The notes below the pieces were generated by a model that saw only the letters and a list, made by a program, of their open reading frames with translations, was not told where the DNA came from and made no database searches. Positions 5,462 through 10,487 of a stretch of 10,487 bases of DNA are shown piece after piece. The stretch spans positions 1-10,487 of the forward strand of contig JAICGL010000086.1 of assembly GCA_025923175.1 (NCBI GenBank), written 5' to 3'. A program made the translations under genes and the position numbers. This DNA is from Acidimicrobiia bacterium. GTDB lineage: Bacteria > Actinomycetota > Acidimicrobiia > IMCC26256 > BP-133. Numbering within the stretch: the first letter of the stretch is position 1; each line of letters opens with the position of its first letter.

Positions 5462-7855
5462 CTACGGGGCTAAGTGGACAGCGATACCCCGCTGAATCTC
5501 CCGGAGGTGTTCGTCGTCCTCGAGCTTCCGACCGTCCCGGTCGACGACGTAGAAGGAGTCGACGACTTCGTGGCCGAGGCTCGCCACCTTCGCCAGCCGG
5601 ACGTCGAGCTCCAGCTCGGCCAGAGCCTTCGTGATCCGGTACAGGACCCCGATGTGGTCGGGCGCCCGGACCTCGATGACGGTGGCCGAGTCGGAGGCCT
5701 CGTTGTCGACCGACACCTCCACCCGGGCCGGTGCGGCGGACGGCGGGCGCGGGCTGCTGGCGTAGTCGCGGGCCCGGTCGGCCAGGCGGGCCTCGAGCGA
5801 CAGGCGGCCGGCGAGGACCCGGTTGAGGTCGGACTCGACCGCCGGCCAGTCCGGCGCCCGGCCGAACACGCTCTGGACCCGGAAGCGTTCGATGGCGAAC
5901 CCGTCGGCGCTGGACCAGGCCCGGGCCGACACGACGTCGAGGCCGTGCAGGGCCAGCGTCCCGGCCACCCGCCAGAACAGGCCGGGGCGGTCCGGCGCCA
6001 CCACGGTGACCAGCGGCCCTTCGGCGTCGAGCACGAGCTCACCGGCCAGGCGTGCCCGGGTGATCAGCTCGACGGTCCCGTCCGGCGGCGGCTCGGGGGC
6101 GGTCGGGGCCCGCTGCCCGGCCAGGACCGGGGCGGTGCGCTCGACCAGCTCGTTGATGAGGCCGGCCTTCCACGACCCCCAGGCGGCCGGCCCGGTGGCC
6201 AGCGAGTCGGCCTCGGTGAGGGCGGCCAGCAGCTCGAGGGTGGTCTGGTCGGAGACGGCGGCGGCGACGGAGAGGACCGTGGACTCGTCGGACAGGTCGC
6301 GCCGGGTGGCCGTCTCGGCCAGGAGGAGGTGATGGCGGACCAGGGTCTTGAGGATCGTGATGTCCTCCGGCGGGAACCCCATGCGGGGGCCGATCTTCTC
6401 GACGAGGTTGACGCCGCCTTCGCTGTGGTCGCCGGGGTAGCCCTTCCCGATGTCGTGGAGGAAGGCGCCGACCAGGAGGAGGTCGGGGCGGCGTACCCGG
6501 CTGGTCAGCCGGGCCGCTTCGGCCGCCGCCTCGCAGAGGTGCCGGTCGACCGTGAAGCGGTGGTAGGCGTTGCGCTGGGGGCGGTTGCGGACGGCCTCCC
6601 ACTCCGGGAGCGTGCGCGTCATGAGGCCCCGCTGGTCGAGGGTCTCGATGACCGGGATAGCGGCATGGCCGGCGCCGAGGAGGCGGACGAAGGCCAGCCG
6701 GGCCTCCTCCGGCCAGGAGTCGCCGAGCGGGGTTGCCTCCACCGCGAGCCGGTCAACGGCCCGCCGGGAGATGCGCAGGCCGGCTTCGGCGGCGGCGGCC
6801 GCTGCCCGTAGGACGAGTGTCGGGTCGGAGAGCGGCTCGGCGTCGGCGGTCAGCTCGACGATGCCGTCGCGGATGACGATGCCCTGGCCGACCCGGCGAT
6901 CACCCGATGCGCCGCGGCCCCGGGGCCCCTTGACCGACGAGAGGATCCGGTCCCAGGTCTCGTCGCTGGTCCAGGCGATGGTGCGGGCGGCGGCGGCGAC
7001 CTCGGCCATCAGCACGTCGGCGTCGGCGAAGCCGAGGTCTTCGGCGACGCCGTCCTGTTCCTGGAGGAGCAGCCGGTCCGACGCCTTGCCCGTCCTCCGG
7101 TGGAGGGCCACCCGCACGTCGAGCAGCGTGTCGTAGCTCTCGGCCAGGGATATCTCGTCGCCCTCGAGGAGGATCCGCCGTGCCGCCTCGGCCCAGTGCT
7201 GGGCGTGGACGTCGCGCAACCCCCCTCTCCCTTCTTTCAGGTCGGGCTCGAGGAGGAAGGCGACCTCGCCGGCCCGCTCGTGGCGCTCGGCCACCGCCTG
7301 GCCGACCACCGGCAGCCACCGCTCGGACCGGCTCTGCCACTGGGCTTCGGCCTTGCGGGTGAGCTCCTCGCTGAGGGCGGAGTCGCCGGCGATGAGGCGT
7401 ACGTCGAGGAGGGATGTGGCGGTGTCGAGGTCGCCGGCTGCCAGGGCGAGTGCCTCCTTCACCGTGCGGACGGCGTGGCCGAGCTTGAGGCCGGCGTCCC
7501 ACAGCGGGTACCAGACCCGCTCGGCCAGGGCGGCCACGTCCTTGCGGCCACGGTGGAGGAGCATGACGTCGAGGTCGCTGCCCGGTGCCAGCTCCGCCCG
7601 GCCGTAGCCGCCGACGGCCACGAGGGCGACGTCGTCGACGGGGCCGAGGAGGGTCGTGAGCCAGGCGTCGGCCCGGTTGGCGTAGGCCCGGCAGAAGGTT
7701 CGGCCAGCGAGGGTCGGGTCGGCGAAGAGGGCGTCGCGATCCGCCCGGATGGCCTGCCCGGCCTGCTTGTCGTGCCGGCCGGACTGGCCGGTGGGCGCGG
7801 CGTCCGACCCCGTCGGCCGGTTGCCGCGCCCGAAGGCCATCAGACGGATCGCCAT
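5462..7855 (-). CDS. glnD: GlnD, PII uridylyl/adenylyltransferase and PII-NMP hydrolase
   Basis: Nitrogen sensor enzyme that adds a nucleotide to Tyr51 of PII when glutamine is low and removes it when glutamine is high. The 797 residues hold the full domain set. A nucleotidyltransferase domain carries GGYGRAELAPGSDLD (82-96). The conserved LKEGRGGLRDVH (206-217) follows. An HD hydrolase domain shows FLHDIGKG (465-472), DHSEGG (476-481) and RHH (507-509). Two ACT domains, which bind glutamine, start near 614 (VTVVAPDRPGLFWRV) and 725 (VIEVRAPDHIGVLYRI). E. coli GlnD is about 890 residues, so this is complete but compact. In Streptomyces and Corynebacterium the GlnD homologue adenylylates rather than uridylylates GlnK; that may hold here but cannot be read from sequence. 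The start is ATG at 7855, 31 bp after glnK, without a clear ribosome site. An ATG at 7840 (residue 6) is an alternative. Confidence 0.96.
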   Translation of the reverse strand: MAIRLMAFGRGNRPTGSDAAPTGQSGRHDKQAGQAIRADRDALFADPTLAGRTFCRAYANRADAWLTTLLGPVDDVALVAVGGYGRAELAPGSDLDVMLLHRGRKDVAALAERVWYPLWDAGLKLGHAVRTVKEALALAAGDLDTATSLLDVRLIAGDSALSEELTRKAEAQWQSRSERWLPVVGQAVAERHERAGEVAFLLEPDLKEGRGGLRDVHAQHWAEAARRILLEGDEISLAESYDTLLDVRVALHRRTGKASDRLLLQEQDGVAEDLGFADADVLMAEVAAAARTIAWTSDETWDRILSSVKGPRGRGASGDRRVGQGIVIRDGIVELTADAEPLSDPTLVLRAAAAAAEAGLRISRRAVDRLAVEATPLGDSWPEEARLAFVRLLGAGHAAIPVIETLDQRGLMTRTLPEWEAVRNRPQRNAYHRFTVDRHLCEAAAEAARLTSRVRRPDLLLVGAFLHDIGKGYPGDHSEGGVNLVEKIGPRMGFPPEDITILKTLVRHHLLLAETATRRDLSDESTVLSVAAAVSDQTTLELLAALTEADSLATGPAAWGSWKAGLINELVERTAPVLAGQRAPTAPEPPPDGTVELITRARLAGELVLDAEGPLVTVVAPDRPGLFWRVAGTLALHGLDVVSARAWSSADGFAIERFRVQSVFGRAPDWPAVESDLNRVLAGRLSLEARLADRARDYASSPRPPSAAPARVEVSVDNEASDSATVIEVRAPDHIGVLYRITKALAELELDVRLAKVASLGHEVVDSFYVVDRDGRKLEDDEHLREIQRGIAVHLAP

Positions 7856-7886
7856 TGCGGCGGGGGAGGGCGGTGAAGCCCCTGCG

Positions 7887-8225
7887 TCACAGCGCGTCGG
7901 CCCCCATCTCGCCCGTCCGGATGCGGACGACCTGCTCGATGGGCGTGACCCACACCTTGCCGTCGCCGATCTTGTCGGTGCGGGCGGCGCTGACGATGGC
8001 GCCCGTCACCCCGTCGACGTCACCGTCGTCAACGAGGACTTCGACCTTCACCTTGGGGACGAAGTCAACGGTGTACTCCGTCCCCCGGTAGACCTCGGTG
8101 TGGCCGCGCTGCCGGCCGAAGCCCTGCACTTCGGAGACCGTCATGCCGTTGACGCCGATGCCCCGCAGGGCTTCCTTCACGTCGTCGAGCTTGAACGGCT
8201 TGATGATTGCGCTGATGAGCTTCAC
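7887..8225 (-). CDS. glnK: GlnK/GlnB, nitrogen regulatory protein PII
   Basis: Small trimeric signal protein (112 residues, the usual length) that binds ATP/ADP and 2-oxoglutarate and blocks the AmtB pore when nitrogen is sufficient. It opens with MKLISAIIKPFKLDDVKEAL and carries the T-loop FGRQRGHTEVYRGTEYTVDF at 36-55. Tyr51, the known modification site, is present. The PII signature is YRGTEY, with Thr at a place where Ala or Ser is usual. The C-terminal GDGKVWVTPIEQVVRIRTGE is a standard PII signature. The start is GTG at 8225, overlapping the amtB stop by four bases (GTGA), with a strong GGGGAGGAG site inside the end of amtB, so translation is probably coupled. Placement after amtB and before glnD argues for GlnK rather than GlnB naming. 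Confidence 0.97.
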   Translation of the reverse strand: MKLISAIIKPFKLDDVKEALRGIGVNGMTVSEVQGFGRQRGHTEVYRGTEYTVDFVPKVKVEVLVDDGDVDGVTGAIVSAARTDKIGDGKVWVTPIEQVVRIRTGEMGADAL

Positions 8226-9517
8226 CCGCTCCTCCCCATGCTGCCGAGGTCGCCGAAGGAGTATGCATGCTCGGCGTGCTGCGTGAGGTCAAGGCCGACG
8301 GCCTCGTCCTCCTGGCTGACCCGGAAGCCGATGGTGGCGTCGATGACCTTGGCCAGGACGAACGAGATCACGAACGACCACACCAGCGTGGCTCCCACGG
8401 CCATGGCCTGCTTGCCGAGGAGGGTGCCGCCCCCGCCGAAGAAGAGCCCGTCGGCGCCGAGGGAGTTGACGGCCACGTCGGCGAAGAGGCCAACCATGAG
8501 GGAGCCGACGATCCCACCGACGAGGTGCACGCCCACGACATCGAGCGAGTCGTCGTAGCCGAGCTTGAACTTGAGCTGGATGGCCAGGAAGCAGATGACG
8601 CCGGCGGAGAAGCCGATGACGATCGGGGCCATGCCGCCCACGAAGCCGGCGCAGGGGGTGATGGCCACCAGGCCGGCGACGGCGCCGGAGGCCCCGCCCA
8701 GGGTCGTGGCGTGGCCGGTCTTGATCTTCTCTACGATCAGCCAGCCGATCATGGCGGCCGCGGCGGCATTGTTGGTGTTGAGGAACGCCTGGGCGGCAAG
8801 GTTGTTGGCGCCGAGCGCCGAACCCGCATTGAACCCGAACCACCCGAACCACAGGATGCCGGTTCCGAGCAGGGTGAGGGGGAGCGAGTGGGGCGGCATC
8901 GCCTCGTTGGGCCAGCCCTTGCGTTTCCCGGCCACCAGCACGGCCGCCAGGGCGGCGATGCCGGCGTTGATGTGGACGACGGTGCCGCCGGCGAAGTCGA
9001 GGGCTCCCTCCTGGAACAGCCAGCCGAGAGGCGAGAAGACCCAGTGGGCCACCGGGGCGTACACCAGGATGAGCCAGGCGCCGAGGAACACGACCCACCC
9101 ACGGAACTTCACCCGGTCGGCGATGGCTCCGGTGATCAGGGCGGGGGTGATGATGGCGAACATCAACTGGAACAAGCAGAAGGCCAGCGGTGGGATGGTC
9201 AACGCGAGGTTCGGTCCGCCGCTGGCGGTGGCGTCGATGTAGCCCGGGAGGACGAACGTCTCGGTGCCGATCTTCGCCAGCCCGGCGAAGTCGAAGTTGC
9301 CGATGAACTTCCCCCCGTCACCGAAGGCGAGGCTGAAGGCCACCAGCGCCCACAGGACGCTGACCAGACCCATGGAGAAAAAGTTCTGCATCAGCATGCC
9401 AAGTACGTTCTTGGACCGGACCATCCCGCCGTAGAAGAAGGCGAGCCCCGGCGTCATGAATAAGACGAGCGCCCCCGACGCCAGAACCCAGGCGGTATTC
9501 CCGCTGTCCAATTCCAT
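8222..9517 (-). CDS. amtB: AmtB ammonium transporter
   Basis: Trimeric inner-membrane ammonium channel of the Amt/MEP/Rh family, 431 residues from ATG at 9517, with about 11 hydrophobic segments. Family marks: FFYGGMVRSKN (27-37), the signature DFAGGTVVHINAGIAAL (174-190) with Asp174 and pore His182, WFGFNAGSALG (226-236), GGASGAVAGLVAITPCAGFV (274-293), and DDSLDVVGVHLVGG (322-335) with the second pore His331. The cytoplasmic tail has FRVSQEDEAVGLDLTQHAEHAYSFGD, the segment that contacts the PII protein in relatives. An in-frame TTG at 9589 would add 24 hydrophilic residues, but it lies within the predicted operator. GGGGAGGG four bases before the ATG at 9517 settles the start. It is the first gene of the amtB-glnK-glnD operon and is probably under GlnR control (see operator at 9570-9607). 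Confidence 0.97.
   Translation of the reverse strand: MELDSGNTAWVLASGALVLFMTPGLAFFYGGMVRSKNVLGMLMQNFFSMGLVSVLWALVAFSLAFGDGGKFIGNFDFAGLAKIGTETFVLPGYIDATASGGPNLALTIPPLAFCLFQLMFAIITPALITGAIADRVKFRGWVVFLGAWLILVYAPVAHWVFSPLGWLFQEGALDFAGGTVVHINAGIAALAAVLVAGKRKGWPNEAMPPHSLPLTLLGTGILWFGWFGFNAGSALGANNLAAQAFLNTNNAAAAAMIGWLIVEKIKTGHATTLGGASGAVAGLVAITPCAGFVGGMAPIVIGFSAGVICFLAIQLKFKLGYDDSLDVVGVHLVGGIVGSLMVGLFADVAVNSLGADGLFFGGGGTLLGKQAMAVGATLVWSFVISFVLAKVIDATIGFRVSQEDEAVGLDLTQHAEHAYSFGDLGSMGRSG
8229..8237 (-). promoter_or_regulatory. Shine-Dalgarno site of glnK inside the amtB 3' end
   Basis: GGGGAGGAG on the minus strand ends three bases before the GTG at 8225 and overlaps the last codons of amtB. Together with the GTGA stop-start overlap it suggests translational coupling of channel and gating protein. 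Confidence 0.75.
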
Positions 9518-9521
9518 CCTG

Positions 9522-9529
9522 CCCTCCCC
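9522..9529 (-). promoter_or_regulatory. Shine-Dalgarno site deciding the amtB start
   Basis: GGGGAGGG on the minus strand sits four bases before ATG 9517. It favours the 431-residue AmtB over the longer reading from TTG at 9589. Confidence 0.85.
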
Positions 9530-9569
9530 GTTATGGGATCCCAACCGAGGGTCACGATGGCCAGAGGTT

Positions 9570-9607
9570 GTTTCTCCGCTGTGACCCAAATGTTTCAGCT
9601 GAATGAA
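9570..9607 (-). promoter_or_regulatory. GlnR-type operator upstream of amtB
   Basis: Read on the minus strand, half-sites occur with exactly six bases between each: TTCAT (9607-9603), GAAAC (9596-9592), GTCAC (9585-9581) and GAAAC (9574-9570). The published actinobacterial GlnR box is GTnAC-n6-GAAAC-n6-GTnAC-n6-GAAAC. Three half-sites match perfectly and the first matches at two of four fixed bases. The operator ends 52 bases before the amtB ATG. GlnR activates amtB-glnK-glnD in Streptomyces under nitrogen limitation, so the same control is inferred here. The regulator gene itself is not in the window. Confidence 0.8.
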
Positions 9608-9652
9608 TCCCGGGCGGTTTCCCGTATGGGTCTGGGCTGGTAAGTCCCTCCT

Positions 9653-10487
9653 GTGGACATCCTGTTCAACGCCTCAGAAGGTTCGAGCCTCGGAGTCGAG
9701 GTCGAGCTCCAGATCGTCGACCGCGAGTCGCGCGACCTGAAGAGCGGAGCCAGCGAGATCCTCCGCCGGCTGGAGAAGGAGCGGGGCGAGCCCCACCCGA
9801 AGGCAAAGAACGAGCTCATCGAATCGAACATCGAGCTCATCACCGATGTCTGCTCGACCGTGGGCGAGGCGCGGGCTGACCTGGAGGCGACGCTGGCCGA
9901 GGTGGTGCCGGTGGCTGAGCCTCTCGGGCTCGGGTTGCTGTGCGCCGGTACGCATCCCTTCGCTGACTGGTCCGTCCAGGACATCACCCCCAACGAGCGC
10001 TACAACCGCCTGGTCGAGGAGGTGCAGTGGCCGGCGCGGCGGATGGCGATCTTCGGGATCCACACCCACGTCGGCGTGCGTTCGGCCGAGAAGGCCATTG
10101 CCATCGCCAATGCGCTCACGACGTACATCCCGCATTTCCTGGCCCTGTCGGCGTCGAGCCCCTGGTTCGAGGGACGGGACACTGGGCTGGCGTCGTCTCG
10201 CACCAAGGTGTTCGAGGGGCTGCCCACCGCCGGGCTGCCCGCGATGCTCGACGACTGGGAGCAGTTCCAGGAGCTCATGACCACGCTGATCTCGGCCAAG
10301 GCGATCAGCTCGATCCGGGAGATCTGGTGGGATATCCGACCTCACCCCAACTTCGGGACGGTCGAGCTGCGGATCTGCGACGGCCTTCCGACCATGAGCG
10401 AGATCGCCACGGTGGCGGCCCTGGCCCAGTGCCTCGTCGCCCGGCTCGACTCGCTGATCGACGGGGGCTTCACGCTGCCCCGCCCGA
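9653..10487 (+). CDS. YbdK/GCS2-family carboxylate-amine ligase (glutamate-cysteine ligase-like; 3' end outside window)
   Basis: ATP-dependent ligase of the glutamate-cysteine ligase 2 superfamily; family members join the carboxylate of glutamate to an amine, but the true substrate of YbdK-like members is often unknown. The 278 visible residues show LGVEVELQIVD (13-23) with Glu16 and Glu18, probable metal/ATP ligands; ELIESNIELITDVC (54-67); AGTHPFADW (98-106); IHTHVGV (136-142) with His137 and His139; SASSPWFEGRDTGLASSR (166-183); and WWDIRPHPNFGTVELRICD (225-243). Family members run to roughly 370 residues, so about a quarter is missing. The start is GTG at 9653: an in-frame TAA at 9641 excludes any earlier start, and homologues also begin just before the GVE motif. 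No good ribosome site is visible. Transcribed divergently from amtB across the GlnR-type operator, so nitrogen control is possible. In relatives such genes may serve thiol (for example ergothioneine-type) synthesis; no such partner is visible here. Confidence 0.88.
   Translation, partial: MDILFNASEGSSLGVEVELQIVDRESRDLKSGASEILRRLEKERGEPHPKAKNELIESNIELITDVCSTVGEARADLEATLAEVVPVAEPLGLGLLCAGTHPFADWSVQDITPNERYNRLVEEVQWPARRMAIFGIHTHVGVRSAEKAIAIANALTTYIPHFLALSASSPWFEGRDTGLASSRTKVFEGLPTAGLPAMLDDWEQFQELMTTLISAKAISSIREIWWDIRPHPNFGTVELRICDGLPTMSEIATVAALAQCLVARLDSLIDGGFTLPRP

Larger units (their letters stand above)
9518..9652. promoter_or_regulatory. Divergent promoter region between amtB and the ligase gene
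   Basis: This 135-bp space must hold the amtB operon promoter (minus) and that of the ligase (plus). It contains the GlnR-type operator described separately, the amtB ribosome site (GGGGAGGG, 9529-9522 on the minus strand) and a perfect 10-bp palindrome TTCAGCTGAA at 9594-9603 that overlaps the operator edge. No convincing -35/-10 pair is visible for either gene. The CATAAC at 9535-9530 (minus) is too close to the amtB ribosome site to be its -10. A weak -35 would suit an activator-dependent promoter. Confidence 0.6.

Noticed and set aside
9530..9535. CATAAC on the minus strand as a -10 box for amtB.
   Set aside because: A transcript from it would begin inside the ribosome site, and no -35 lies at a proper distance.
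9518..9589. Upstream extension of amtB to TTG at 9589.
   Set aside because: It would add a hydrophilic 24-residue segment, overlap the predicted operator, and ignore the strong ribosome site before ATG 9517.

Overview
This is a high-GC bacterial window whose gene content and signals point to an actinobacterium. The amtB-glnK-glnD order is the one known from Streptomyces and Corynebacterium. The amtB promoter carries a GlnR-type operator, and start codons are a mix of ATG and GTG. Long tethered lipoproteins for branched-chain-type ABC uptake, and STAND-LuxR regulators, are common in Acidimicrobiia and relatives. That finer placement is an inference from style, not from a marker gene. I see no mobile element, rRNA, tRNA, CRISPR array or prophage gene.

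Layout. Five of the six genes lie on the minus strand and read right to left. First comes a nitrogen block: amtB (9517 to 8222, ammonium channel), glnK (8225 to 7887, PII protein, overlapping amtB by 4 bp) and glnD (7855 to 5462, PII nucleotidyltransferase). A strong hairpin at 5422-5450 separates glnD from a second block: a 968-residue STAND-type LuxR regulator (5390 to 2484), a shortened acyl-CoA-synthetase-like protein with a degraded ATP-binding loop (2456 to 1059), and a lipoprotein substrate-binding protein of a branched-chain-amino-acid-type ABC transporter (985 running off the left edge). A perfect 18-bp palindrome sits between the last two. On the plus strand, at the right edge, a carboxylate-amine ligase of the YbdK/GCS2 family (from 9653) is transcribed away from amtB and runs off the window.

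How it fits together. The 135-bp space between amtB and the ligase holds three perfect GlnR half-sites in exact 11-bp register, so the nitrogen block is probably activated by a GlnR homologue on nitrogen limitation. AmtB then admits ammonium, GlnK gates AmtB, and GlnD modifies GlnK at Tyr51. The second block looks like a separate sensing and uptake unit: a large ATPase regulator, a probable pseudo-enzyme of the FATP fold and a surface solute receptor. Its ligand is unknown, and that block is the least ordinary part of the window.
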